Below, piece after piece: positions 9,124-18,640 of a stretch of 64,000 nucleotides of DNA. Below the pieces are notes generated by a model. It did not search any database, was not told where the DNA came from, and saw only the letters and a program-made list of their open reading frames with translations. The position numbers were made by a program, and so were the translations under genes. Location of the stretch: NCBI RefSeq assembly GCF_005160265.1, contig NZ_CP039865.1:1884828-1948827 (forward strand), given 5' to 3'. This DNA is from Phreatobacter aquaticus (GTDB lineage: Bacteria > Pseudomonadota > Alphaproteobacteria > Rhizobiales > Phreatobacteraceae). How positions within the stretch are numbered: position 1 is the stretch's first letter; each line of letters starts with the position of its first letter.

Positions 9124-10290
9124 TCAGGCGAAGGTCTTGCGGGGATCGAACGCGTCGCGCACCGCCTCGCCGACGAAGATCAAGAGCGACAGCATCACCG
9201 CAATCGTCACGAAGGCTGTCAGCGCCAGCCAGGGCGCCTGGAGGTTCGATTTGCCCTGCTGCAGGAGTTCGCCGAGCGAGGGCGAACCGACCGGCAGGCC
9301 GAAGCCGAGAAAGTCCAGCGCGGTCAACGTCATCACGCTGCCGGACAGGATGAACGGCAGGAAGGTGATGGTGGCGACCATGGCATTGGGCAGCAGATGC
9401 CGGCGCATCAGGGTAAACGAGCCGACGCCAAGCGCGCGGGCCGCCTTCACATATTCGAAATTGCGGGCACGCAGGAATTCCGCTCGCACCAGTCCCACCA
9501 GCGACACCCATGAGAACAGGAGCAGGATGCCGAGCAGCACGAAGAAGCTCGGCGCCAGCACCGAGGAGATGATCAGCAGCAGGTAGAGCGAGGGGATGGC
9601 CGTCCAGATCTCGATGAAGCGCTGGAACAGGAGATCGGTCCAGCCACCGAAATAGCCCTGCACGGCGCCGGCCGCGATGCCGATGACCGATGAGATGATC
9701 GTCAGCGTCAGGCCGAACAGCACGGAGATGCGGAAGCCGTAGATGATGCGGGCGACGACATCGCGGCCCTGGTCGTCGGTGCCGAGCCAGTTCCAGTTGC
9801 CGCGCTGGCAATAGCTCGAGCCGGCGGGACGTTCGCTCCGCGGTTTTGCCTCGGCCGCCACGCAGTCCGGCAGCTTGTCGCTCTGCGCCCAGGTCGGCGC
9901 CGAGGGAAATGGCGTCAGCGGGTCCTTCACGGTGGACGAATAGGAGTGGCGGATCAGCGGCCAGACGAGGAAGGCCTTCTTCTGCTCGAACAGGTCGAGC
10001 ATGAAGGCCTCCTTGAAATCGACCGGCGTCTCGAACTCGCCGCCCAGCGCCTTCTCCGAATAGTCGAACAGGATGGGGTAGAAATTCTGCCCCTCCATGC
10101 GGATGAATAGCGGGCGGTCATTGGCCAGAAGCTCGGCGAACAGCGTCACCACGAACAGCAGCATGAACAGCCGGAAGCTCCAGAAGCCCCGGCGATTGGC
10201 GCGGAAATTCGAGAGCCGGCGCTGGTTGAGCGGCGACAGGAAGGGGCGGGGTGCGGCATCGGGTGCCGGCGCGACGGTGATGGCAGCCAT
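9124..10290 (-). CDS. yejE: Peptide ABC transporter permease YejE
   Basis: A 388-residue inner membrane permease. The N-terminus has a DppC-type leader helix after LSNFRANRRGFWSF, then a large periplasmic insert (about residues 65-170) typical of YejE. The five-helix BPD_transp_1 core follows, with the EAA loop EYVKAARALGVGSFTLMRRHLLPN. I chose the ATG at 10290 (MAAITVAPAP); the frame continues upstream only as an antisense-like overlap of yejB. Five bases separate it from yejB. Confidence 0.9.
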   Translation of the reverse strand: MAAITVAPAPDAAPRPFLSPLNQRRLSNFRANRRGFWSFRLFMLLFVVTLFAELLANDRPLFIRMEGQNFYPILFDYSEKALGGEFETPVDFKEAFMLDLFEQKKAFLVWPLIRHSYSSTVKDPLTPFPSAPTWAQSDKLPDCVAAEAKPRSERPAGSSYCQRGNWNWLGTDDQGRDVVARIIYGFRISVLFGLTLTIISSVIGIAAGAVQGYFGGWTDLLFQRFIEIWTAIPSLYLLLIISSVLAPSFFVLLGILLLFSWVSLVGLVRAEFLRARNFEYVKAARALGVGSFTLMRRHLLPNAMVATITFLPFILSGSVMTLTALDFLGFGLPVGSPSLGELLQQGKSNLQAPWLALTAFVTIAVMLSLLIFVGEAVRDAFDPRKTFA

Positions 10291-10295
10291 GGCGC

Positions 10296-11399
10296 TCAGA
10301 CCTCCCGCGCTTCGAAATCGATGCGCGGATCGACCCACGTATACATGAGGTCGGAGATGAGGTTCACCACCAGGCCCACCAGCGAGAAGATGAACAGCGT
10401 GGCGAACACCACGGGATAATCGCGGTTGAGTACGCTCTCGAAGCCGAGCAGGCCCAGTCCATCGAGCGAGAAGATCGTCTCGATCAGGAGCGATCCCGTG
10501 AAGAAGGCGTGGACGAAGGCGCTGGGAAAGCCGGCAATGACGATCAGCATGGCATTTCGGAACACGTGGCCATAGAGAACCGAGCTCTCGTCCAGTCCCT
10601 TGGCGCGCGCCGTCATGACATATTGCTTGCGGATCTCCTCGAGGAACGAGTTCTTGGTCAGAAGCGTCATCGTCGCGAAGGCGCCGAGCGCCATGGCGGT
10701 GAGTGGCAGCGCCAGGTGCCAGAGGTAGTCGATGATCTTCTGGTGCCAGCTCAACTGGCTCCAATTGTCCGACCACAGGCCCCGCAACGGGAACCAGTCG
10801 AGAAACGAGCCGCCGGCAAACAGCACGATGAGCAGGATGGCGAACAGGAAGCTTGGGATCGCATAGCCGACGATGATGACGGCCGATGTCCACACATCGA
10901 AGCGCGAGCCGTCGGTCATCGCCTTGCGGATGCCGAGCGGGATCGAGATCACATAGGTGAGCAGCGTCAGCCACAGGCCGAGCGAGATCGAGACAGGCAG
11001 CTTCTCCTTGATCAGGCTGATCACCGAGACGTCGCGGAAATAGCTCTTGCCGAAATCGAAGCGGATATAGTTCCAGATCATCAGGCCGAAGCGTTCATAA
11101 GCCGGCTTGTCGAAGCCGAACTGCTTCTCCAGCTGCGCGACGAATTGCGGATCGAGGCCCTGCGCGCCGCGATAGCGACTCTGCGCCGCCTCCACCGCCG
11201 TGGACGCCGCCTGCCGCGCGGCATCGCCGCCACCGCCGCCCAACCTCTGCGAGGCCGACATGTCATTGCCGGTGAGCTGCGCGATCACGCGCTCCACCGG
11301 CCCGCCGGGGGCGAACTGGATGACCAGGAAGGAGATCAGCATGATCCCGAACAGGGTCGGGACCATTAGCAGGATGCGGCGGATGATATAGGTCAGCAT
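10296..11399 (-). CDS. yejB: Peptide ABC transporter permease YejB
   Basis: A 367-residue DppB-type permease. It begins with [20 protein letters not shown] and contains the family feature [10 protein letters not shown] followed by a soluble insert (about residues 50-125, glycine-rich GGGGG) seen in alphaproteobacterial YejB. The EAA loop reads [25 protein letters not shown]. It is the first gene of the operon. No solute-binding protein (yejA) precedes it: the next gene upstream is a chemoreceptor with its own start, so the binding protein must be elsewhere. Confidence 0.9.
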   Translation of the reverse strand: MLTYIIRRILLMVPTLFGIMLISFLVIQFAPGGPVERVIAQLTGNDMSASQRLGGGGGDAARQAASTAVEAAQSRYRGAQGLDPQFVAQLEKQFGFDKPAYERFGLMIWNYIRFDFGKSYFRDVSVISLIKEKLPVSISLGLWLTLLTYVISIPLGIRKAMTDGSRFDVWTSAVIIVGYAIPSFLFAILLIVLFAGGSFLDWFPLRGLWSDNWSQLSWHQKIIDYLWHLALPLTAMALGAFATMTLLTKNSFLEEIRKQYVMTARAKGLDESSVLYGHVFRNAMLIVIAGFPSAFVHAFFTGSLLIETIFSLDGLGLLGFESVLNRDYPVVFATLFIFSLVGLVVNLISDLMYTWVDPRIDFEAREV

Positions 11400-11481
11400 G
11401 GCGGCAGAGTCAGGGACAGGGACTCCGGCGTCAATAGGGTGGCTGTATGGTCGGCCAGGGATCGCCGCCGCGGGCTGCTCG

Positions 11482-12858
11482 TCAACCGCGGATCAGCACA
11501 TCGAGATGGGCGAGCACCTCTGTCGATGACCGGTTCATCGCCTCGAACGCGGCGAGTGCGCCCGTCCTGTCGCCCGCCTGGTGCAGATCCGCCGCCCGCC
11601 GGCCATTCGTGTGAACGGCTTCATGTGCCGGCATCAGCGCCGCGAAGCTGGGATTGCGCCTGAGCCGCTCGTCGGTCACTGCGTCATACCATTTGCCGAG
11701 GCGGCACTGGTGATGGTCGGCCAGTTCGCCGGCCTTGATCACCTTCAGGCCCACCATCATTTCCGCGAGATGCTTCTTCCACATCAGGTGGTCGGACTTG
11801 GCGCGATGCAGGACATAATTCGGCACGTTGCGGGATTCGAGCTCCGCGAACTGTTCGGCGATGATCTTCTCCGAGGCGCCGACCATGGTCAGCGTTTCGT
11901 CGGCGAAGCCGGCGGATAGCCGCGAGTGATGGGCGATCGCCTGAACCCCACGCGAGATCTCGGCGACCGCTTGGTTCTGCTGGTCGAGCAGGCCGGCAAT
12001 ATCGGTGATCCGCCCGGTATTGCCGTCGACGATCTGACGCACGTTGACGATCTGCCGCTCGGCGTCCTCGGATCGCGCCACGCTTTCCTCGACCAGGCCG
12101 CTGACCTCCACGACATTGTCCATGACTTCCTTGACGTGTGTCTCGAGCCGGACGATGCGGGTGCGGATGTCGTCCGTTGCCCGCTGCGTCTGGCCTGACA
12201 GGGCCTTCACTTCCGACGCGACGACGGCAAATCCGCGGCCGGCCTCGCCGGCTCGCGCCGCCTCGATCGTCGCATTGAGCGCCAGGAGATTGGTCTGCTG
12301 CGCCAGCGCCTCGATCGTCGAGACGAAGGTCCCGATCTGTTGGGCGGCCTCGGCCAGGGCATCGGCGGCCGACGACATAGACCGGAACGAGGCGCCGATC
12401 TTCCGGCTGGCATCGGCCGACATGGCGGTGGCCGCGGTACCGGCCTGCATGGCGCTGCTCGCGGTTTCCATCGACTGGGCGATGTCGCGGGCGGTCGCGG
12501 AAATCTGGTCGATCGAGGCCGTCATCTCCTCGACGCCTGCGGCGATGGCCTGGGCGCGGCCGTCGGTCTCGCGGATTTCGCCGGTGATGCGCGCCGAGGC
12601 GGCCATGGCCTCGCTCGCCTTGATGGAATATTCGACGGTTTGACGCAGCATGCTCTCGTCGCGGCCACGCAGGGCGATCTGGAGGCTACGCAGCGTTTCC
12701 CTCAATTCCGGCGGCAGATCCTCGGGAATCGCGGATGGATCGCTCTTCGACAAGGCGACCAGCGCGCCGACCATCGCCATGGACGAGAATGTCAGAGCAT
12801 GGGGTTCCACAGCCGGGGCGCGAGTTTTTTCGTTTTTTCGACCTACGAAAGAAAACAT
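11482..12858 (-). CDS. Soluble chemoreceptor with C-terminal CZB zinc-binding domain
   Basis: A 458-residue protein with no membrane helix. Residues about 70-320 are a methyl-accepting coiled coil with the tip [20 protein letters not shown]. The C-terminal 120 residues carry the CZB motif: HLMWKKHL, then CRLGKWYD, then HEAVH, supplying the His/Cys/His zinc ligands. CZB receptors sense zinc or oxidants such as hypochlorous acid through the zinc-bound cysteine, and many signal to chemotaxis or c-di-GMP enzymes. The start ATG is followed by a basic [13 protein letters not shown]. Confidence 0.88.
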   Translation of the reverse strand: MFSFVGRKNEKTRAPAVEPHALTFSSMAMVGALVALSKSDPSAIPEDLPPELRETLRSLQIALRGRDESMLRQTVEYSIKASEAMAASARITGEIRETDGRAQAIAAGVEEMTASIDQISATARDIAQSMETASSAMQAGTAATAMSADASRKIGASFRSMSSAADALAEAAQQIGTFVSTIEALAQQTNLLALNATIEAARAGEAGRGFAVVASEVKALSGQTQRATDDIRTRIVRLETHVKEVMDNVVEVSGLVEESVARSEDAERQIVNVRQIVDGNTGRITDIAGLLDQQNQAVAEISRGVQAIAHHSRLSAGFADETLTMVGASEKIIAEQFAELESRNVPNYVLHRAKSDHLMWKKHLAEMMVGLKVIKAGELADHHQCRLGKWYDAVTDERLRRNPSFAALMPAHEAVHTNGRRAADLHQAGDRTGALAAFEAMNRSSTEVLAHLDVLIRG

Positions 12859-12928
12859 GATCTGCCCTGCGAGTTTTTGCGCAGAAAAGATGTAAAATCG
12901 ATTGGTTAGTGGTTCATGAACGAAGAGT

Positions 12929-12990
12929 GCACCGGCGCCTGCCGGTGCTGGGTCCGCGACGGGGCATCGCGGGAGGCGACTCTGCCTCCC
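12929..12990. terminator. Two hairpins between the racemase and chemoreceptor genes
   Basis: Two perfect stem-loops lie here: gcaccggc/gccggtgc (12929-12948, 4-base loop) and gggaggc/gcctccc (12971-12990, 6-base loop). They sit just past the racemase stop on the minus strand. Neither has a U tract, so termination is only suggested by position. Confidence 0.4.
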
Positions 12991-12999
12991 TGCACGGTC

Positions 13000-13659
13000 T
13001 CACCCCACAGCCAGCGTGCCGATCGCCATGGTCACCGCCGCCTGGGTCGGGTCGATCACCGGAATGCCCAGCGCATCTTCCAGCGGCTTCCTGTGCCGCG
13101 CCATGCCGGCGCAGCCCATGACGATGGCATTGGCGCCGTCGAGGTCGCGGAGCTCGCGGCCGACAGCGATCATCTTGGCGAGCGTGCCCTCGCCAGAGGC
13201 TGTCTCGGCGACCGACATTTCCAGGGGGCGCTCGCCGGCGAGGCGATCCATCAGGCCCATCTGGCGCAGATAGCGCAGATGGCGGGGTATCGAGCGCGAC
13301 TTGATCGCGATCACCCCGAACCGCTCGGCGCGGGCAAGCGCCGTCAGCACGCCGGATTCGGCAATGCCGAAGACCGGACGCGTCGTGCCCTCGCGGGCGA
13401 CGAACAGGCCGGGATCGGAATAGCAGGCGATGACGAAGGCATCGGCGTCATTGGCCGATTCCACCTTGCGGCGGAGCGGCAGCGTCACGCTCTCCACATG
13501 CTCCTGCGTCTCGATGCCGAGCGGGCCCTCGGGCAGGCTGATGCAGACGATCTCCGGGCCCTCGGCATAGGTGAGCGGCTTCACCGCTTCCCGAAGCCCT
13601 TCGGTGACGGCCTCGTTGGAGTTCGGATTGATCACGAGGATACGGGGTCTGCGTGCCAT
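13000..13659 (-). CDS. Asp/Glu/hydantoin racemase family protein
   Basis: A 219-residue protein of the aspartate/glutamate/hydantoin racemase superfamily. It begins with ILVINPNSNEAVTEG, the hallmark of the hydantoin racemase branch. The two catalytic cysteines are in FVIACYSDPG and VMGCAGM. Hydantoin racemase interconverts D- and L-5-monosubstituted hydantoins in the cytoplasm. It is divergent from the hydantoinase at 13731 with a 71-bp gap, supporting a shared hydantoin or related cyclic amide role. Allantoin racemase is an alternative, since the two activities cannot be separated by reading. Confidence 0.82.
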   Translation of the reverse strand: MARRPRILVINPNSNEAVTEGLREAVKPLTYAEGPEIVCISLPEGPLGIETQEHVESVTLPLRRKVESANDADAFVIACYSDPGLFVAREGTTRPVFGIAESGVLTALARAERFGVIAIKSRSIPRHLRYLRQMGLMDRLAGERPLEMSVAETASGEGTLAKMIAVGRELRDLDGANAIVMGCAGMARHRKPLEDALGIPVIDPTQAAVTMAIGTLAVG

Positions 13660-13730
13660 GGTGTTCCGCCGGACGAGAGATGATGCTTATTGTCGGGCCA
13701 GAAACTCTTCCCGTCCAGCCGGAGCGCGAC

Positions 13731-15212
13731 ATGCCTGCCACACCCTATGATCTCGTCATCCGCGGCGGAACGGTTGCGACCGCCGATGGCACCTTCGTGG
13801 CCGATGTCGCAGTGAAGGGCGGGACGATCGCTGCCGTCGGCGCAGGGCTCGGCGCAGGTACCCGCGAGATCGACGCGACGGGCAAGTTCGTGCTGCCCGG
13901 CGGCATCGACACCCATGCCCATGTCGAGCAGCTCTCGGCGGCCGGCATCGTCAATGCCGATACTTGGGAAAGCGCCACGCGCTCGGCAGCCTTCGGCGGC
14001 AACACCACGGTCGTGTCCTTTGCCGCCCAGCATCGTGGCCTCGACATGATGAAGGTGGTCGATGATTATTCGGCGCTCGCGCGCAAGGGCGCGATGATCG
14101 ACTATGCCTTCCACCTGATCGTCGCCAATCCCGACCAGAAGACCATCGAGAAGGACCTGCCGGAACTGATCAAGGCGGGCCATGCCTCGATCAAGGTCTT
14201 CATGACCTATGACCTGATCAAGGTAGACGACGAGCCCCTCCTCGACGTGCTGCTCACCGCCCGCCAGAACGGCGCAATGGTCTGCCTCCATGCCGAGAAC
14301 CACGGCATGATCTCCTGGATGGGCAAGAAGTTGGTCGCCAAGGGCTATACGGCGCCGAAATACCATTCGATCAGTCATCCGCGCGGCTCGGAGGCCGAGG
14401 CCTTCACCCGGCTGATCGCGCTCGCCGAACTGATCGACCAGCCGATCATGATTTTCCACGTCTCCACCGCCGAGGGCGCCGCCGTCATCCGCGAAGCGCG
14501 CGGCCGCGGCCTCAAGGTCTTTGCCGAGACTTGCCCGCAATATCTGTTCATGACCAAGCACGACCTCGACAAGCCGGGGCTCGAGGGCGCGAAATGGATG
14601 TGCTCCCCGCCGCCGCGCGAAAAGTCCGACCAGGACGCGCTCTGGCGCGCTCTCGCGCTGGGTGACCTGCAGACGGTGACCTCGGACCACGCGCCCTATC
14701 GGTTCGACGCTACCGGCAAGCTCGCCGCCGGCCCGAACCCCAATTTCAAGCAGATCGCCAACGGTCTGCCGGGTCTGGAAGTGCGCCTGCCGCTGCTGTT
14801 CGACGCGATGGTGTCGAAGGGCCGGCCGGAATTCGACGGCCGCGGGCTCGAGGCCTTTGTCGACCTCACCGCCACCCGACCCGCCGCGATCTACAACCTG
14901 CCGAACAAGGGCCGGATCCAGCCGGGCTTCGACGCCGATATCGCGATCTGGGATCCGGCAAAGCAGGTGACCATCACGGATGAGAACCAGCACGACCTCA
15001 CCGGTTTCACGCCCTTCGCCGGCTACAAGGTCACGGGATGGCCGGTCCATGTGCTGCTCCGCGGCCAGGATGTGGTGAAGGGCGAGGCCCTGGCGGGCAA
15101 GCCCGGCTCCGGCCAGTGGCTGAAGCGCACCGGCGGTCCGGCGGCCAAGCCGACCGGCAATCTGACGCTGGACATGGATCCTGCGACCAATTTCGGCGCG
15201 AAGATTTTGTGA
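13731..15212 (+). CDS. Dihydropyrimidinase/hydantoinase family amidohydrolase
   Basis: A 493-residue cyclic amidohydrolase. Metal ligands are visible: His62 and His64 (DTHAHVE), the carboxylated Lys155 (ASIKVFMTYD), His187 (CLHAEN), His243 (IFHVSTAEG) and Asp319 (TSDHAPY). These match D-hydantoinase/dihydropyrimidinase, which opens hydantoin or dihydropyrimidine rings to N-carbamoyl products. The ATG at 13731 follows GGAG. A longer frame from 13653 would overlap the divergent racemase start. No N-carbamoyl amino acid hydrolase lies in the window, so the product's fate is unknown. Confidence 0.87.
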   Translation: MPATPYDLVIRGGTVATADGTFVADVAVKGGTIAAVGAGLGAGTREIDATGKFVLPGGIDTHAHVEQLSAAGIVNADTWESATRSAAFGGNTTVVSFAAQHRGLDMMKVVDDYSALARKGAMIDYAFHLIVANPDQKTIEKDLPELIKAGHASIKVFMTYDLIKVDDEPLLDVLLTARQNGAMVCLHAENHGMISWMGKKLVAKGYTAPKYHSISHPRGSEAEAFTRLIALAELIDQPIMIFHVSTAEGAAVIREARGRGLKVFAETCPQYLFMTKHDLDKPGLEGAKWMCSPPPREKSDQDALWRALALGDLQTVTSDHAPYRFDATGKLAAGPNPNFKQIANGLPGLEVRLPLLFDAMVSKGRPEFDGRGLEAFVDLTATRPAAIYNLPNKGRIQPGFDADIAIWDPAKQVTITDENQHDLTGFTPFAGYKVTGWPVHVLLRGQDVVKGEALAGKPGSGQWLKRTGGPAAKPTGNLTLDMDPATNFGAKIL

Positions 15213-15283
15213 GGTGAGGGCAGCAACGGGTTTGCGTCGCCTTTGCGGTCGCCTGGACAAGCTCGCAACGCAAACTCTCCATT

Positions 15284-15396
15284 CCTCATCCTGAGGAGCG
15301 AGCGAAGCGAGCCTCGAAGGACCTTTTCAAATTCTGCCGTCCGCGACCGATCCTTCGAGGCTCGATCGCTTCGCGACCTCGCGCCTCAGGATGAGG
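15284..15396. repeat. Intergenic palindromic repeat, family A, copy 1
   Basis: A long imperfect inverted repeat after the hydantoinase gene. The left arm holds cctcatcctgagg and gcctcgaagga; the right arm holds tccttcgaggc and cctcaggatgagg. A related copy lies at 40341-40458. Such elements are typical dispersed intergenic palindromes of Hyphomicrobiales genomes and could fold in RNA as large hairpins. Confidence 0.8.
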
Positions 15397-15468
15397 ACGG
15401 AAGGTGCAGAGCTTCAATACTCCCGTCCACCCCTTGAGCCCCGCCGCCTCAGCCGCCACATTGACCCC

Positions 15469-17526
15469 ATGACACAGCTTCTCGCGACCGACCCCAATCC
15501 CTTCTTCCGTCCCTGGGCGACGCCCTTCGGCATCGCGCCCTTCGGCGAGATCGCCATCGACGATTATCGCCCGGCCTTCGAGCGGGCGCTCGCCGAGCAT
15601 CGCGCCGAGGTCGAGGCGATCGCCACCAATCCGCAAGCGCCGAGCTTCGCCAACACGATCGACGCTCTCGAAGTGGGCGGCCACACGCTCGACCGGCTCT
15701 GTGGCGTGTTCTTCAACATTGCCGGTTCGGACGCGACCGACGCCATCCAGGCGATCCAGCGCGACATGGCGCCGTTGCTCGCCAAGCACGGCAATGCCAT
15801 CTCGCTCGATCCCCGCCTGTTCGCCCGCGTCAAGGCGCTGCACGACAAGCGCGCCGAACTGGGCCTTTCTTCCGAGCAGATGCGGGTTCTGGAGAAGACC
15901 TACAAGAACTTCGTCCGCTCCGGCGCCCTGCTCGACGAGGCGGGCAAGGTGCGCATGCGCGCGGTCAGCGAGCGGCTGGCCGTGCTCGGCACCACCTTCG
16001 CGCAAAACGTGCTGAAGGATGAATCGACCTGGACCCTGACGCTCTCCGAGGCCGACGTGAAGGGCCTGCCGGACTATCTGAAGAGCGCGCTAGCCCAGGC
16101 CGCCAAGGATCGGGGCAAGGACGGCTATGTCATGACGCTCGGCCGCTCCATGGTCGAGCCCTTCCTTACCGTGTCGCCGCGCCGCGACCTGCGCGAGACC
16201 ATCTTCAAGGCCTGGGTCAAGCGCGGCGAGATGGGCGGCGATAGCGACAACACTGCCGTCGTCGCCGAGACGGTGAAGCTCAGGATCGAGCGCGCCAACC
16301 TGCTGGGCTACCCGACCTTCGCCGCCTTCAAGCTCGACGAGACCATGGCGAAGACGCCCGGGGCCGTCCGCGACCTGCTCGACCGGGTCTGGGTGCGTGC
16401 CAAGGTGCGCGCGGCCGAGGAGCGTGCGGCGCTCGCCGAGATGGCGCTGTCGGAAGGCATGAACGAGCCGATCGAGCCGTGGGACTGGCGCTTCTATGCC
16501 GAGAAGGTGCGCCAGCAGCGCCACGCCATCGACGAAGCCGAGATGAAGCCCTATTTCCAGCTCGACCGGATGATCGAGGCCGCCTTCGACACGGCGACAC
16601 GCCTGTTCGGCGTCACCTTCCGCGAGCGCACCGACGTGCCGGTCTACCATCCCGATGTCCGCGTCTTCGAAGTGGCGCGCGCCGGCCAACCGATCGGCCT
16701 GTTCCTCGGCGACTATTTCGCGCGCGGGACCAAGCGCTCCGGTGCCTGGATGAGCGCCTTCCGCAGTCAGGAGAATCTGACCGCCCCGGTCCTGCCGATC
16801 ATCGTCAATGTCATGAACTTCGCCAAGCCGGCGGCTGGCGAGCCGGCGCTGCTCTCCTTCGACGACGCCCGCACCCTGTTCCATGAATTCGGCCACGGCC
16901 TGCATGGGCTTCTGTCGAATGTCACCTATCCCATGCTGTCGGGCACGGCGGTGGCGCGCGACTTCGTCGAGTTCCCCTCGCAGCTCTATGAGCACTGGCT
17001 CGCCCGCCCCGAGGTTCTGTCGCGCTTCGCCATCCATGCGAAGACGGGCGAGGCCATGCCGGTCAGCCTGATCGACAAGCTGATCGCGGCGCGCAATTTC
17101 AACCAGGGCTTCGGCACGGTGGAATATACGTCCTCCGCGCTGGTCGACATGGCGTTCCACTCGCTGGAGGATGCCGAGGGGCTCGACCCCATCGCCTTCG
17201 AGGCGGCCGAACTGAAGCGCCTCGGCATGCCCGAGGGCATGGTGATGCGCCACCGCACGCCGCATTTCACTCATGTCTTCTCGGGCGACGGCTATTCGGC
17301 CGGCTATTACAGCTACATGTGGTCGGAAGTGCTCGATGCCGACGGCTTCTCGGCCTTCGAGGAGACCGGCGACGTGTTCAATCCGGAGCTCGCCCGGCGC
17401 CTCGGCGAATTCGTCTATACCGCCGGCAATACCCGCGACCCGCTGGAGGCCTACAAGCTGTTCCGCGGCCGCGAGCCGGACCCGGAGGCGCTGCTGGTCA
17501 AGCGCGGCCTGGTGAAGGCCGCTTAA
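15469..17526 (+). CDS. M3-family oligopeptidase (peptidyl-dipeptidase Dcp/OpdA-like)
   Basis: A 685-residue zinc metallopeptidase. The catalytic HEFGH motif is at residues 472-476 in LFHEFGHGLHG, with the third ligand Glu downstream in DFVEFPSQLYEHW. The C-terminus has the family GYSAGYYSYMWSEV segment that shapes the substrate cleft. There is no signal peptide, so it acts in the cytoplasm on short peptides, likely from protein turnover or peptide import. Length and motifs fit the Dcp branch. The ATG at 15469 is preferred; the upstream extension to 15391 overlaps the palindromic repeat. Confidence 0.9.
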   Translation: MTQLLATDPNPFFRPWATPFGIAPFGEIAIDDYRPAFERALAEHRAEVEAIATNPQAPSFANTIDALEVGGHTLDRLCGVFFNIAGSDATDAIQAIQRDMAPLLAKHGNAISLDPRLFARVKALHDKRAELGLSSEQMRVLEKTYKNFVRSGALLDEAGKVRMRAVSERLAVLGTTFAQNVLKDESTWTLTLSEADVKGLPDYLKSALAQAAKDRGKDGYVMTLGRSMVEPFLTVSPRRDLRETIFKAWVKRGEMGGDSDNTAVVAETVKLRIERANLLGYPTFAAFKLDETMAKTPGAVRDLLDRVWVRAKVRAAEERAALAEMALSEGMNEPIEPWDWRFYAEKVRQQRHAIDEAEMKPYFQLDRMIEAAFDTATRLFGVTFRERTDVPVYHPDVRVFEVARAGQPIGLFLGDYFARGTKRSGAWMSAFRSQENLTAPVLPIIVNVMNFAKPAAGEPALLSFDDARTLFHEFGHGLHGLLSNVTYPMLSGTAVARDFVEFPSQLYEHWLARPEVLSRFAIHAKTGEAMPVSLIDKLIAARNFNQGFGTVEYTSSALVDMAFHSLEDAEGLDPIAFEAAELKRLGMPEGMVMRHRTPHFTHVFSGDGYSAGYYSYMWSEVLDADGFSAFEETGDVFNPELARRLGEFVYTAGNTRDPLEAYKLFRGREPDPEALLVKRGLVKAA

Positions 17527-17533
17527 GAGCGGC

Positions 17534-18304
17534 TTACTGGCGCATCTCGACCGTGCCTGCTGTCGCGTTCCAGCCGGCAATGGTTGCACGGATCCAGCCG
17601 ATATGGTCGCGCACGGGAATGAAGATCGGCGTCGACGTGCATTCGCGGCCGGGATCGGTGGTCCCGCCCTTGAGGATGCCGACCACCGTGAACGTGCCGC
17701 CCGAGCGCCGGTAGACCGGTCCGCCGGAATCGCCGACGCACATGCCGGAATGGTCGTGGCCGGCAAGGCCGGCAAAGCCGCGGCCCGGCACGCTCGGATT
17801 GGCCGAGCGCATCAGCGCCTCGCGCAGCACGCCGTCCCTGGCCCGCGAGCGCTCCGTCGAGCCGAAGCCGGCAATGATCAGCTCCTCGCCATTGCCGGAT
17901 GAGCCGAACCAGCCGCCGCCCGGCAGAGCTGCCGCACGGGTATCGGTGCCGAAGCTGCGCCCGACCTGCAGCAGGCCGACATCGTCGGCGGCAAAGCCAT
18001 GGCCGGGATCAAAGTTCGGATGGGCGGCGGTGCGCAGCACGGTGACGGTCTGGCGGCGGAACGAGCGGTCGAGATAGCGCACGCGGTAGCGACCGCGACT
18101 TGCCACGCAATGGGCGGCGGTGATAACCAAATCGGGGCCGATGATCGCGCCGGTGCAGACGCCCTCGGGCGTCTCGATCAGCACGGTGGAGCGCCTGGTG
18201 CCATTGGGATCGCGGGCGGGCTCGCCGCGCATCACGGCTTCCGCGGGATAGGATGCCCCAACCAGGGCGACCAGAGCTGCAACCCAACCGACGATGCGCG
18301 CCAC
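17534..18304 (-). CDS. Secreted trypsin-like serine protease (S1)
   Basis: A 256-residue protein with a signal peptide ending near SYPAEA. The S1 catalytic triad is present: His65 in TAAHC, Asp107 or Asp108 in AADDVGLL, and Ser193 in GDSGGPV. A cysteine pair flanks the histidine loop. It is likely periplasmic or secreted. The gene is convergent with the M3 peptidase (8 bp between stops) and divergent from the response regulator, separated by 336 bp. Confidence 0.88.
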   Translation of the reverse strand: MARIVGWVAALVALVGASYPAEAVMRGEPARDPNGTRRSTVLIETPEGVCTGAIIGPDLVITAAHCVASRGRYRVRYLDRSFRRQTVTVLRTAAHPNFDPGHGFAADDVGLLQVGRSFGTDTRAAALPGGGWFGSSGNGEELIIAGFGSTERSRARDGVLREALMRSANPSVPGRGFAGLAGHDHSGMCVGDSGGPVYRRSGGTFTVVGILKGGTTDPGRECTSTPIFIPVRDHIGWIRATIAGWNATAGTVEMRQ

Positions 18305-18640
18305 GATAACCGCCTCATCTTAAGGAGCCGGAGTGCGTGTCCCCGGCGGATGGGGACAGCAGACCCCCCGGCTTGCGCCCTGTCAATGCGCAGGAGGCCG
18401 CACTTGTTCCAGAACAAGCTCCGGCGGCTCTGCCCGCAGGTTGGGCGGAACAGCCTGGCTCCCGTTGGGGAAGTCAGGCGCGGATGCCTGCCTGACAGGT
18501 GGAATGCCGCTGCATTTGCCAATTCTGGCGGCGAACCTCCGCCGAGTGCCGGACTTGTCATCCCCTTACGAAACGCGGAAACTTGTGGACTGCCCGCACC
18601 CAAGAAGGCGGCCCCAAGGAAGCTGTTGAAAGGACATCAG
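18305..18640. promoter_or_regulatory. Divergent intergenic region with a 16-bp palindrome
   Basis: This 336-bp gap separates the secreted protease and the response regulator. No gene is supported. A perfect palindrome with 7-bp arms, cttgttc-ca-gaacaag, occupies 18403-18418 and is a candidate operator. AAAGGA at about 18630 precedes the response-regulator GTG by seven bases. Confidence 0.5.

Noticed and set aside
10291..10974. Upstream extension of the yejE frame through yejB
   Set aside because: yejB is clearly the coding frame there; the YejE N-terminus begins at 10290.
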